This document shows positions 35,216-46,471 of a stretch of DNA of 64,000 nt, piece by piece. The notes below the pieces were generated by a model. The model made no database searches and was not told where the DNA came from. It saw nothing but the letters and a program-made list of their open reading frames with translations. Position 1 is the stretch's first letter. Each line of letters starts with the position of its first letter. The stretch comes from Metaphire vulgaris (lineage: Eukaryota; Annelida; Clitellata; Crassiclitellata; Megascolecidae), in assembly GCA_018105865.1 (NCBI GenBank), contig CM030849.1:7622900-7686899 (forward strand), read 5' to 3'. Position numbers and translations under genes: made by a program.

Positions 35216-36469
35216 TTTTCTCGCTATATAGTTATGTTTAGATAGGTAGGAAAGTTTAGTCCTTAAAATCTTTCCAACTGATCTGGTATCGCTAAACAAT
35301 CATATGTACAGTTCAGGCGCCCATAAAGTATATTTTTCCTCAATGGATAATGCAAATTTTCTACTTTTTACAGATACCGTAATTAATTGACCTGGCTCTA
35401 GTTCAATTTGGGTTTTGTGCGCCATCGGCTGAAGCCCTGGGCATTATGATAATAATAATGTGATTTTAAGTGGTTTCTGAGGCTAAGCAAACCTGTGTGT
35501 AAACCACTGATATGATTGTGGCACCGTAGAAGTTTATTGACAAACCAATGAATGTACAGTACGAGGATGAGTAACAAAAAACCACTGCAGAACAATATAA
35601 CAAGGAGCGTAATACAGCATTTAACACCGAGTGATTATTGCAATTTCTATCTCATTAAATGTAAACTTGAAGCTACTTTGTCAAATGGAAACTTATAATA
35701 TAATATAATATAATATAACAAGGTTTAAAGTGGTTCAGTAGGGACTGCCCTGTGTGAGAACCACTGTAAATCCAACCTGTCCCGTCCAGATCTCAGCTCT
35801 GGCTTATATACTCTGAACCAAACTCACGGCTCCTACCCTCCTTCGCTTACTTAATTCTGATTGGCTAATCCCGACTCCTGTAGCCTACTTCTCATGTATC
35901 TCTCAGACTATGTCTGTCTGGTTCATCGGCCCTCTGTCCGCCTGGCTCTACTACTACTACTTTGTCAAAATCGCGATTGACCGCATTCGAAAACAAATGA
36001 TGGATAGGACGACTGTGGTTGACTGTCATTGGCAGCCAATCGCCGTGGTTACAGGTAATGAATATTTATGAACTTGTGTATATGCATGAGATTTGCGTAT
36101 GTGTTATGCCTCATGGCTCCACCCATATAATTGCTTCAAGCATTGCCATTGGTTGCCTGCAAAGAATTCCCAAGGAGGAAATAAAATTATAGTTGTCGTT
36201 GCTATGGGAGGGCGGTTCTAATCTTGATTGACAGGCTATCTGCCGACCAATCAAAACCTGACCAGGAAATAACTTTATGGGGGAAATAATTTTATACGAC
36301 AGCGGCTCTATAGTTTGCCAAGTGAAGGGTGGGCCGTGTGGTGACATCTGCTAAGCATGGGGTCAACTATTTTTCACTGCCAACGTATTTTTACGTATAA
36401 ATACGCGTATGATAGATTTGGACATATTATACGTATGATGCACGTATAATTCCGGGGGACATAACGTAT
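35216..36469. other. Non-coding
   Basis: No exon recognised. ATAATATAATATAAT simple sequence occurs at about 35693-35718. The segment 35730-36110 has elevated coding-like composition but no domain. Confidence 0.4.
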
Positions 36470-36810
36470 GGTCGAATATTGAATTCTGCAGACCATTGTC
36501 TACGAACATCTGCAACAGGGATGTTGATTATTGTCGGGACTTGAACGTACGGTCATTTGTCTGTGGCTCAATATACTTCTATCTATGAAGCGGGGCAAAA
36601 CAGAGACCATGGCTCGTGCGGAAACTGCTCATCAGTGAGACAATGAGACCATTGAGACAATGGCTGGAACGGACGCGATTTCTAAACAACGAAACATAAT
36701 TTTAAATTTGGATCGTTCGATGCTAAAGATATAGAAAAATTGTTACAATGACAATTAGAGCAAGAGAGCCTACAGAGGGGTCGTCCATAAGCTACGTCAC
36801 GCGTTTCACA
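36470..36810 (+). repeat. Low-copy repeat, second copy (empty site)
   Basis: A direct repeat of 27700-28300 that lacks the MITE at 28098-28273; the site reads AGAGGGGTCGTCCATAAGC uninterrupted. Confidence 0.8.
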
Positions 36811-37222
36811 AAAGCAATTAACGCTGGGTGGTCTCATCTGACCCAAATGCCTACTAGATACTGGTCGTCGTTAACGCTAGGTAGGTTAGACCGTTAGGGA
36901 GACGAAGTCTCTGTTTAAGCCAGCTGATCCTGAGATTAGTCAAAACGCTTTAATAAATACACTCAACGTCAAACTAGAATTCAACTAGAAACACAAATAA
37001 ATGTTCCCAGCTAAATTTGAACATTTCAGTTCACTTATTTTAGGCAACGTATTTTTAACGTTCGGAACTTTTACCGTACGCGTATTAAATCTATAATATC
37101 ATTGGAAAAATATTATACGCATAATAATACATACGGTCAAATCTTGCAGCAGATGATTCAATCTGCTGACAATAGATCAGTTGTTTGGCTGGAAACTTTG
37201 CGGCGAATACATTCGTTATATA

Positions 37223-37986
37223 CAGGGTGTCTATGAAAAAACCCCAGCAGGAAAACTATGATTTCTTAAAAGTTCCTAAATATATTTTTATCAAAATTTC
37301 CCTACTTCTACAACACATATTTCCCCACCTTCCTAGCTATTTTCATCTCATTTGCATGTAAGGTAGCCATTTTGTGAGATATCAAATTCAAAATTCGATT
37401 TTTACGAATCAACAGACAAAATTTTATTGATTGTCTAGAAATTTCAACTTAAACCACAATTGTTCAAGATGGTTATCGGACAGAATTGCAAACCCTAACC
37501 CTAACCATAACCTTAATTGCAAAAATTGTTCGGTATTCAAAGCCAAGCTCCCGCAATGTCTGAATTCGCATCTTATCTTCATTCGATATTTTACCCATTT
37601 TGAAAGTTTAAATCAAACTTTTATTGTTATGTCGAAATCTGTGAGTTTAAAAACATGTTTACAAAATTGCATTCGATTTAAAGTTTACTACTACTACTGC
37701 AACAACAACAACAACAACTGGTACTAATACCACCAAAATTGACATGAAGCCAAATTTATGTTAAGCTATAGATATTTAGGCCTGTCATGCTGCGACTGAG
37801 TAGTAAAAATCGAAGTTTGACTTTGATATCTCACAAAATAGCCACCTTACATGCAAATGAGATGAAAATTGACACAAAGGTGGGGAAATATGCTCTGCAC
37901 AAGTTTGGCAATTTTGATAAAAATATATTTAGGAACTTTTAAGAAATCAAAGTTTTCCTGTTGGGTTTTTTTTCGTAGACACCCTG
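37223..37986. mobile_element. DNA transposon-like element with ~180-bp terminal inverted repeats
   Basis: Begins CAGGGTGTCTATGAAAAAAC and ends TTTTTTTTCGTAGACACCCTG. The inverted arms extend inward for about 180 bp, with paired TTGCATGTAAGGTAGCCATT / TAGCCACCTTACATGCAAAT blocks. TA lies on both sides (37221-37222 and 37987-37988). The ~400-bp middle contains ACCCTAACCCTAACC and no transposase frame. A TA-target, Tc1/mariner-like non-autonomous element is the best guess. Confidence 0.8.
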
Positions 37987-38044
37987 TAGATAGATTGTCT
38001 CAGTAGCCATGACCCTCATGAAATTTTGTTGAATATCACTTTTT

Positions 38045-38375
38045 GGGGTGGTCCATAAATTACATAATGCGTTTTTTAGGAGAGGTCCGGCCATTTGTTA
38101 CGAAGTGTGACGACGGGGGGTTCCGTAATATGAAGTAAAGGAAAAATTTTAAGTGATGACCTTTGACCTCTTTTTACTTATCAGGGATTTTGGAGAGGAA
38201 AAATACAACAATGACCTCTTTTTGCTTGTCAAGACTTTTCGGAAGACGAAAATGGCGGGGGTCGGCCCGCTGTTACGTCATATTTTAGAGGGTCTGACGT
38301 TTTGCTACGTCGCATTACGTAGGGGGGGTCAAGAAAGTGCCAAAATTGCGTTACGTGATTTATGGACGACCCCTT
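38045..38375. mobile_element. MITE, GGGGTCGTCCATAAATTACG family
   Basis: GTGGTCCATAAATTACATAA at the left is inverted at the right as CGTGATTTATGGACGACCCC. The interior carries AATGACCTCTTTTTGCTTGTC, the motif shared with other MITE families here. Confidence 0.75.
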
Positions 38376-38560
38376 AGGCGGGACGTTAGCAGAGTGGTAA
38401 CATTTCACGATAGATCAGTAGGTCGCCGGCTCGATACCCGCATGAGCCAGCCTGGCTCAGTGTCATAGCAACGGAGATCAGCGCCGCCCTATGAGCCCGT
38501 GAGGCTTGGGAAGGACTTTGACTTTGTTGATTCCTGCTCTATGGCAACGATATAAAACTG
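38376..38560 (+). mobile_element. tRNA-derived SINE, copy 2
   Basis: TTAGCAGAGTGGTAAC (A box) and GGCTCGATACCCGC (B box), followed by GGAGATCAGCGCCGCC and AAGGACTTTGACTTTG. It parallels copy 1 at 34497. Confidence 0.78.
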
Positions 38561-38855
38561 TATTGTTGTGGTGTTGGATTTCATCTTACTAGGCAACGCT
38601 TAACGCCAAACATTGTTCGGGTCTCAAATGACAGCTGGACGATGACTAAAATTATTGACCAACAGGTTCAATAGTTGACTGTCATATTAGGGCCGTGTTT
38701 TATTTCCCGGATTCTATAGTTCTCGCTGAAATATTCACGCTGAATGATGCACAGCAAATACACAATTTGTTAAGCAATCAGTCATGCTGAAAGTCCAGAG
38801 GCATTGACAGCAAACAAAGGCTAAACATTGCGAGACGGCGTACCATGCCAGAGCT

Positions 38856-39104
<249 letters not shown>

Positions 39105-39231
39105 TATATGCCCGTCTCTCTGTATATGTTCGTTGTCTGTTTCTGTCTATTTCTGAGTGCAATCATTCATTCATCAGTCTTACGCGTATACAGTATATCG
39201 GTTTCGCACAGATCAAATCACTGGACCCATC

Positions 39232-39517
39232 CAGTGGTGTAGCGAGGACAGAGGGGCGCCGATGGAGCGCCAAATTGATGACCCAAATTATCTTTGTCTA
39301 AGATAGCCCTATACCACGGCTGGAATATGGAGAATTTAAACGCCTACACCTCAACTGTCGATTATCGCTGCCATTTATGTATGTAATCTATTTAAGCAAA
39401 ATAGTTGAGAACTTTCTTTGCTCGTCAGACTTTTTCAGAATTTTTAGACGTTGAGGACGACGACCTTTTTGTGCTTGTGCGAAAGTTGAGAGCGCCAGTT
39501 ACCCTGGCTACGCACTG
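39232..39517. mobile_element. CAGTGGCGTA-family MITE, complete copy
   Basis: Termini CAGTGGTGTAGCGAGG and CCTGGCTACGCACTG, flanked by GACCCATC and GTCCCAGC (6 of 8). Its reverse-complement counterpart is at 26380-26617. Confidence 0.75.
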
Positions 39518-40769
39518 GTCCCAGCCCGTATAGGGCGATACCCGGCCAGGCGGCCACCCTGCGCTCTCCTCGTGGATTCGTCAAATAATGCTTCAAAAAT
39601 AACTCCGTTAATTTCGGTGCTATGCCAAAGGTGCAGCATTAACTTCAATTTAATACAAGCAACGGCATATGTCGTCATTTTAACTATCACAGCTATCTTT
39701 TATATAAAATTTGTATAAATTGTATAATCATCAACTGACCTAATCTCTATAAAGATGGCGCAGTTTAATTCCACAAAATGGCTTTTTTCCTGCACGTTTT
39801 CTCATCCGCAATCACTTGCTCTCATGTCTTGTGTTTAGCCACTTGTTTGTCACACGTGATTTGATTGCTGTGTGTATGCGGCTGAATTTGTCGGGTATTT
39901 ATTATAACGTTCCTTTACGGTACACAACTACTACACCTCAACTGTCGATTATCGCCGATGTATCAAAGCACAGCCAACCTTGATACATTACACAGTTTAC
40001 TTTAACTTTCCATCTCGGCGCCGCCGGCCATGTGACTGCCTGAGAAATAAAATGCGACCGCCCTGGTTTGAAACTGGGCCGAGAGAAAATCTCCCGGTTT
40101 CAGAGATCAATGTCAGTGTACTGTATGTTAAGTGTGGAGGCAACTGATGCCATGAACGTTCTGATATATGACAAGATCTAGCACGTTGTGGCGTTCGTTT
40201 GGTGGACCTACAGTAGCTGCTCTGATTTCTTCCCTCGAGTCGATTGCCATAAACCATAATTTGCCTTTCGATCTTCTGCTAACGGATCCTTTTCCCATTA
40301 TTTCAAGGTATACATTTAGATAATGAATTATGCATCGCGAATTCAATGTCACCACATCCAATGGCTCGCCTCCTCTCTTCCCATGAATAACACGAATGAA
40401 TTGTTTCACAATGTATGCTACACCCTTTCAAATATTCCCTGTCATTTAAGAGAACAGGTAGGCCTATATGTCTACGTTCACAGGAGAATGGTTGAGTCCT
40501 CAGACTGCTTCACAGTGAGTTGAGGTAGGCCTACCTGTGGCCAGGGCTCCACCGCTTCAATAACCGATTCATTGAAAATTAATATCACCATGGAGTTGAG
40601 CTAAACAACAGATCATCGAGCATATTGCTCTCGGGAAAAGTGTCAAGTTCGCACAAGGACTCTCGTTTAGATCAGCAGTTCTTGCCCTCTAGGGATTTCG
40701 GAAACGTGTTCCTGCGAGTTTACATCGAATTCATTAACCGATTAAAGCTGAATAGATATTGTTCACACG

Positions 40770-41090
40770 ATGAGGTCAAATTTTATAGCAGTTTGCCTTC
40801 TTTTTGGAACCATGTGTGCTTTATGCCAACAAAATCAAGGGAATACCATGATGGCGACATATAAGTTAAGAATTTCTAGCCAAGGAAGAAATCTTTGTCC
40901 GGACTCTTCGGATTCCTCTTCCTTTCGAATCATCCGTGCAAGGTCTCAGTTGGACTGTGCCAGAAAATGCAAAGAAAATCCAGACTGCCTGTATCACAGC
41001 TACCACAAAGACAACGGAAAGTGTCAGCACGGACTGAAAGGAGCACTTCCAAAGTCTTTGATCTCCTCTTCAGACTGCCAACTGATGGTG
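40770..41090 (+). CDS. Second PAN-domain gene, exon 1: signal peptide plus PAN/apple
   Basis: A 107-codon exon from ATG 40770 to donor GTAGGATAC in phase 0. MRSNFIAVCLLFGTMCALC is the signal peptide. The PAN module (NLCPDSSDSSSFRIIRARSQ, then LDCARKCKENPDCLYHSYH) is nearly identical to the left gene, while the first ~30 residues differ more. It is divergently oriented relative to 24685-18978, with conserved upstream sequence inverted (about 39990-40769 versus 24686-25530). Confidence 0.85.
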
Positions 41091-41185
41091 GTAGGATACT
41101 GTCGAATACAATCTTGTTTGAGGCAAAATCAGCGTATATCTAAAGCATTATATAGGACCAGGCTGTAAAGAAGAGCAGTCATGCC

Positions 41186-41547
41186 CAGGACCGCCGAGAG
41201 AGAAACAGGGGGAGGTGGCAAATGCACAGGGTCCCGACGGTCTGGAGGGCCGATGATGAATTTGTATTCTTAACAATAATACCAATAACAGCACTAAAGA
41301 AAAGTTACGATGTTATGTTGAACAGAGGGGCCCGGCGAGCAAAAGGGGTCCCGGGACCTGAGGACACATGAAAAGGAACAGTGCGAGCGACAAGCAAAAA
41401 AAGTTCATCACTACTTTTCGAGAGTGGCAACTTCGGTTAAATCAGTGACGAGCAAAAAAAAGGTCGTCAGCACAGCAAATTTTAAGATTCGTCAGGAGCC
41501 CGCCGGCCATTCTACACAGGGGCCCGGAATTTCTCTCGGCGGGCCTG
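41186..41547. mobile_element. hAT-like MITE, CAGRSCC family, copy 4, in intron 1
   Basis: Termini CAGGACCGCCGAGAG and CTCTCGGCGGGCCTG. The flanking 8-mers match at only 5 of 8. Two GACGAGCAAAAAAAGGTCG-type motifs are inside. The left paralogue has a different MITE in this intron. Confidence 0.85.
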
Positions 41548-42221
41548 CTTATGTCTTGGGCCCGATTTCTATGGCCTAATCTTTTCTAGAATTAAGAGTC
41601 ATACTTCTTTACGAATCACATCTTCGGTTACTTCTATATTACTATTTGAAACTGAAATAAGACTAAGCATTAGTGTTGAGCAGTTACGCGTTAATCGATC
41701 ATTACTTATATGATCTATTTGAAAATACTTAAAATATAAAGCATCGTTATTTCTGAATCGCATTGTCTGTAGCCTTTGGCTCGACGTAATAATGCAATTA
41801 GACAGTTAGTGGATGCAAAATATGAACTTTGTTTATTACCGTCAATTTCTAAGGAGCGTCAGAAAGATATTGTAAAATAAATAAGACATATGTAGGTTAT
41901 CTATCAATTGTGTGGCTCAGAGGAAAAACGGTGTAGCCCTCAATTTTCGTATAATTGAGTTAACGCCGGCCATGACATGCTCTAACCAATAGAAATTACT
42001 GTACCATTCACCTTAACTTTCATGACACGTTACTATGTTCCCGTGGAAAATGATTTAGAAAATATGAAATTATGAATATTTAGTCATATTATATTTAATA
42101 AACTTTGCATGCTGATTTCTCATAATTTTTTATGAGGGATACGCCGTTTTTTCCTCTGAGCCACACAATTTTCAAAGGTCACGATGAGCATATGTTTGTA
42201 ATGGTTGTAATAATATTTTAG

Positions 42222-42255
42222 GACGTCGATGCGTTTAAAGGATGTTTCCCTCAAG
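42222..42255 (+). CDS. Second PAN-domain gene, exon 2: 34-nt microexon
   Basis: Acceptor TAATATTTTAG, then 34 nt encoding DVDAFKGCFPQ, then donor GTAGGT. Length and phases (0 in, 1 out) are identical to 23349-23382. Confidence 0.8.
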
Positions 42256-42440
42256 GTAGGTTGGTCGTCACAAAATAGTTGATTAGTTAAATATTATTCA
42301 TGTATGCAAACTTGATAGCCGTTTACACTTTCGTTGGAAGTCATTGCATATGTGACGGTGCTCTGATGAGAGAGTTTTTTCAGCTCTATGTTTTAGAAAC
42401 TGCATAAAACAGTGTTTACTACACACATCAGCTGAACATC

Positions 42441-43428
42441 CATGGGGTTTTCCATTAAATACGTCAACACAAATAGGAGGTTTGAAAAAGTTTGACACTT
42501 GTTGACAGCCGGAGAGGTCAAGATAACTTGGTCAACAATTTCATTTTTTACAATAAGTTTAATAAATCACAAAAATTAATTTCCATTATTATATTTTAGA
42601 TTAAAAGTCAGTCGTATAAAATATGTTTAGCTTACATCATGACTCCATGGGTTTTATTATATGTTTAGCTTACAGGGGAGAGGTTAAAAGATTTTGACAT
42701 AATTTTATTAGGGAGTCATCGAATGTTTGACAGTTGTTGACAAAGGAGGTTAAATTGTCTGGAAATTTTGTTGACATATTTAATGGGCGTCAAAGTTTAC
42801 GACATTATTTGACAGTTGTTGATAAGGGCAATGATGGGCAACTAACTAAAAACATTAGTTAATCTAAAACTAAATTTAAACTAGAAATAAGTAGTTAAAC
42901 TTTAAATTGCAAACTAACTTTCTAAGATATTTAGCTAAACTAAAAATATAGTTAAACTTTTTGCAACTAATTTTACAACTATTTCCTAGGTATCAGGTAT
43001 GTGTTCATGAAAACATAGACGATGCTTGCAACATGAACAACTGAACTTATCAGTCAATGAACCATTGAAATCACTAATTATTGTCTATTTAATATTAAGT
43101 CTTAGTCTAGACTGCAGGAGCACAAGTTTGTCGTTTTAATGGAAAAAATTACCCAAACAAAATAGCTTGAAAAGGGACTGTTGTTGAGAATTCGGGACAC
43201 CAACTAAAAAGTTTTAGTTAAACTATTTGGTTATTAACTAAACTTTTTCAGTTAAACTAGAATTTTTACTAAACTACTTATATTTGATTAAACTACGAAG
43301 ATAATTAAAATGATTTAGTTAAACTTGTAGTTAGTAACTAATTAGTTAACTAGTTGCCCATCACTGGACAAGGGGCGTGGGTCAAAAACTGCCCGAAATT
43401 GTTGACGTAATTTCTCGACAGACCCTAT
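42441..43428. mobile_element. MITE of the TTGACAGTTGTTGACA type, split by a nested MITE, in intron 2
   Basis: Starts GGGTTTTCCATTAAATACG and ends GTTGACGTAATTTCTCGACAG. It shares GTTTGACAGTTGTTGACA units with 23572-24061. Positions 42829-43366 are a younger insertion. Confidence 0.65.
42829..43366. mobile_element. Nested hAT-like MITE rich in AACTA repeats
   Basis: CAATGATGGGCAACTA at the left and TAGTTGCCCATCACTG at the right are inverted. The flanks GATAAGGG and GACAAGGG match at 7 of 8. The arms consist of AACTAAA/TTTAGTT units. Confidence 0.85.
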
Positions 43429-43570
43429 GGCTTAGCCCACAACCTTTTCCCTATTCCTGGTACTTTTGAAGATTGTGATTGTTATTACCATTTTTCTTTC
43501 TAAATGTAATAAACTTTGTCAATCTATATTGTTATGTTCAAATATATTGCTATCGTTTCAAATCCACAAG

Positions 43571-43699
43571 TCAAACCGAGCGGTACCTGTGACATGCCAT
43601 TCCAGTACAACAAAAGGGAATTCCATCAATGTGCCGAGATAAGTGGATCGAAATGCATGAAACCCAGTGGCGCTTTGATTGACTGCATAGCTCCTGTAG
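43571..43699 (+). CDS. Second PAN-domain gene, exon 3: fibronectin-II-like
   Basis: 129 nt, phase 1-1, between acceptor AATCCACAAG and donor GTGCGT. Encodes VKPSGTCDMPFQYNKREF, then HQCAEISGSKCMKP and LIDCIAPV. It matches exon 3 of the left gene. The next intron is invaded after 66 bp by the LTR-bounded block at 43766. No fibrinogen exons follow on this strand within the window, so the gene is either interrupted or continues past 64000. Confidence 0.75.
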
Positions 43700-43715
43700 G
43701 TGCGTACATTTGAAT

Positions 43716-43765
<50 letters not shown>

Positions 43766-43990
43766 TGTAACCGATGAAAAGTTAACTCTCAATATTTTAT
43801 TATAAAACAGATCCATTTCAAATATAAAACATTATCAGTAGCGTGCTCTGTCCTTCAAACAAAACTATATCTGTACTCTGACCCACAAGATGACGCCCCC
43901 TAAAACTATTTCTATTATTATAGCCCCTTTTCCTGTACTTTTCCTTATAATCCCACTTCACTAATCCCCACTCCTAAAAACGCGCTTACA
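43766..43990 (-). repeat. 3' LTR of Gmr1-like element
   Basis: 225 bp, TG...CA ends, identical to 55849-56073. The polypurine tract lies immediately inside at 43991-44007. Confidence 0.9.
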
Positions 43991-44954
43991 TCTCTTTCCT
44001 TTTTTGAGTTTACAAATTATTTATAATATTAAAATCCTTATCTGTTTGTCCAGTTTGTCTGTTGCCTTCAAGCGTTCTGATTGGTTGACTATTGGTAGAC
44101 GGTTTAGGCCGTTTAGTCCTTACGTCGCGCTGCGTTGGTGGGCGAGCGTTGACTATTGGTAGACGGTTTAGTCCTTACGTCGCGCGAAGCGTTGGTGGAC
44201 GATGTTCGAAGACGACGTTGCTATTGGTAACAATTGTTCGTAGAACCGGTTTAGTCGAGTCATTGCAGCGTCAGAGGGCTGGGCGTGCGACGACGTTGCT
44301 ATTGGTAACAATTGTTCGCAGCCTGAGGTAGTTGAGCAATTTTAGCGTACATTTTAACGTACACAAAAAAATGCGTGTACAGCGTCACAATTGGCCACAG
44401 TTGCGTGATTTTAACGTACATAGGCCTAATTATTACGTGGCGCAGAGCTTGGCTAGGTGGCGATCATTGAAATGTTGTTCAGCATGAATTCAATGATTGG
44501 GTATTAGGTATAGGTATTGGATTAGTATTATCCTGCACTGCGAGGCGAAGCGGAGCGTTCAAGCGTCTTAATTGCAGCTCAAACCCCCGTTCCTTTCCCT
44601 CTCCCCATCCCTCTCTCAAACAAGCCCCCTCCCTCCCCCACCCTCTTCCTCCCCCACCCCTCTTTCCACCCCCTCCTCTCCCAACCCACTTCCTCCCCTC
44701 CCAACCCTCCAAAACCCTCCCCCTCCTCCCAACCCCAAACCCTCTTCCCTCCCATCCCAACCCCCCAAACCCTCTCCCAACCCCTTCCTCCACCCCTCTT
44801 CCCAACCCCCTTCCCTCCCAACCCCTCTCCCCAACCCCTTCCCTCCACCCCTCTTCCCATCCCTCTTCCACCCCTCTCCCCATCCATCTCCCCAACCAAC
44901 CATCCCTTTGGTTGAGCAGCTGTGTGCCTCGGAATATACCCTCCTTCCCCTCTC

Positions 44955-45325
44955 GAAATCTACCGTAATTTGACGCAAATGTGCAACGTCATGCCCTATA
45001 GATTAGCATTTGAGATTTTTGCATAGCTACGGAAATCTACCGCAATTTGACGCAAATGTGCAACGTCATGCCCTATAGATTAGCATTTTGAGATTTTTGC
45101 ATAGCTACGAAATCTACCGCAATCTGACGCAAATGTGCAACGCCATGCCCTATAGATTAGCATTATGAGATTTTTGCATAGCTACGAAATCTACCGCAAT
45201 TTGACGCAAATGTGCAACGTCATGCCTATAGATTAGCATTTTTAGATTTTTGCATAGCTACGAAATCTACCGCAATTTGACGCAAATGTGCAACGTCATG
45301 CCCTATAGATTAGCATTTTGAGTTT
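44955..45325 (+). repeat. 79-bp tandem array, five copies
   Basis: Unit landmarks: GAAATCTACCGCAATTTGAC, GCAAATGTGCAACGTCATGC, CTATAGATTAGCATT and GATTTTTGCATAGCTACG. The parallel array at 47670-48122 has six units. Confidence 0.9.
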
Positions 45326-45708
45326 CAAATGTTCCGTTTAGTACTTTAAACTTTAAAGGTCCCTTTTATAATTCCTTACGTTTCTATCGATTCCTGAAAT
45401 TTTTATCCCCGGGTTTCTTGCAAAGGAATTAATTATTCATCGATTATTAGTTAAATTAAATGCATGTTTGTGCAGCGCCGAATGGTGAATAGGAGCTTCG
45501 TATAGCACCTATATCTCAGCGGTTATAAACGTAGAAAGACATGGTTACGCTTCGCTTAAGGCTAATTTTATAGAGCACATTTAGGCCCGATTTTGTGTAA
45601 GCAGTTTATGTTTAATTTGTTTGTTGGAATATTCGTTGCCTCGAACAAGCGAGCCTGCACTGCGAGCGAAGAGAGAAGCGAAGTGCGAGCGAAGCGATCA
45701 TTTGTTAG

Positions 45709-46184
45709 TATAATATTAAGATCCTTGCTCTGTATGTCTGTTACCTTCAAGCGTTCTCATTGGTTGGCTGTGTGAGCCCATCTTGGTTGGCTGTGTGACG
45801 TTCTCATTCGTTACCTTCAAGCGTTCTGATTGGTTAGCTGGGTGAGCATTCTGATTGGTCGTTCTGGAATCTTAGGCTTCGCGAAGCGAAATGCGACGCG
45901 AAGCGAACGGCGACGCGAAGCGAACAGCCACGCGAAGCGTTTGACGAAGCGTACGTTGCAGCGTCATAGTGTGTAAGGCCTACAACTCCCGAAGCGAACG
46001 GCGACGCGAAGCGAACGGCCACGCGAAGCGTTTGACGAAGCGTACGTTGCAGCGTCAGAGCTTGGCTACGTGGCGTATGTACGTCATTGAAACGTTGTTC
46101 AGCAGCATGAATTCAATGATTGGGTTTTAGTATTATCCTGCACTGCGAGCGAAGCGAGCGCGAGCGAAGCGAGCATCTTTCTAG
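45709..46184 (+). mobile_element. Short Helitron-like copy nested at the end of composite A
   Basis: TATAATATTAAGATCC to ATCTTTCTAG; 476 bp. It abuts the preceding TTAG without spacer. The body has GCGACGCGAAGCGAACGGCC repeats. Confidence 0.65.
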
Positions 46185-46342
46185 TTATTTGTTAAAGAAA
46201 TTGTTTGTTAAAGAATCTGATTAAATGTTTGAGGCATCCTCATTGACAAATGCAATGAACGAATGAGATGACAAAGCGTCTGAGAAACACTATCTTAGTT
46301 CATAGCATTTTCTAAAGAATTAGTCTTAATTGAGCATGATAC

Positions 46343-46471
46343 CTGAACATAGAGTCTCGTTTTCTCTTTCATATCCAGTTCGGCAGACGCAGTGGTAACT
46401 TCCGTCACTATTATTGCAAATGGTGGTTGAATTGTCGCAAAGATGTTCTCCTCTTTCACATTCATCCACGT
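46343..46471 (-). CDS. Calcium-binding EGF exon, isolated
   Basis: 129 nt, phase 1-1, between acceptor ACAGTGTACACTGTAG and donor GTATCATG. It encodes DVDECERGEHLCDNSTTICN, then NSDGSYHCVCRTGYERE and ending LCS: the D-x-D-E-C, N-x-x-GSY-x-C-x-C pattern of a calcium-binding EGF module with six cysteines and no frame break. The symmetrical phase would let it sit between the fibronectin-II-like and fibrinogen exons of the neighbouring family. It lies on the opposite strand to the nearest host exon (43571-43699) and between two composite Helitron-like copies. Confidence 0.85.

Larger units (their letters stand above)
44022..46184 (+). mobile_element. Composite Helitron-like element, copy A
   Basis: Starts TATAATATTAAAATCC and ends CTAG followed by T at 46181-46184. 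It contains a pyrimidine-rich CCCTCCCCAACC minisatellite (about 44580-44945), five ~79-bp tandem units, a GC-rich GCGAGCGAAGC segment ending TTAG, and then a second complete short copy (45709-46184). The whole composite recurs at 46757-48980. No transposase frame. The proline-rich and Gly-rich frames in the minisatellite are artefacts. Confidence 0.7.

Noticed and set aside
44479..44978. Proline-rich (+) and glycine-rich (-) proteins, also at 47208-47696
   Set aside because: Degenerate pyrimidine minisatellite inside Helitron-like composites; all frames open because stops need A/T.
44955..45325. CRISPR-like direct repeats
   Set aside because: Units are ~79 bp head-to-tail with no unique spacers, in animal DNA.
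45834..46022. Ala/Ser/Arg-rich frames, also at 48630-48818 and 49148-49452
   Set aside because: Translation of GCGACGCGAAGCG repeats in Helitron-like copies.
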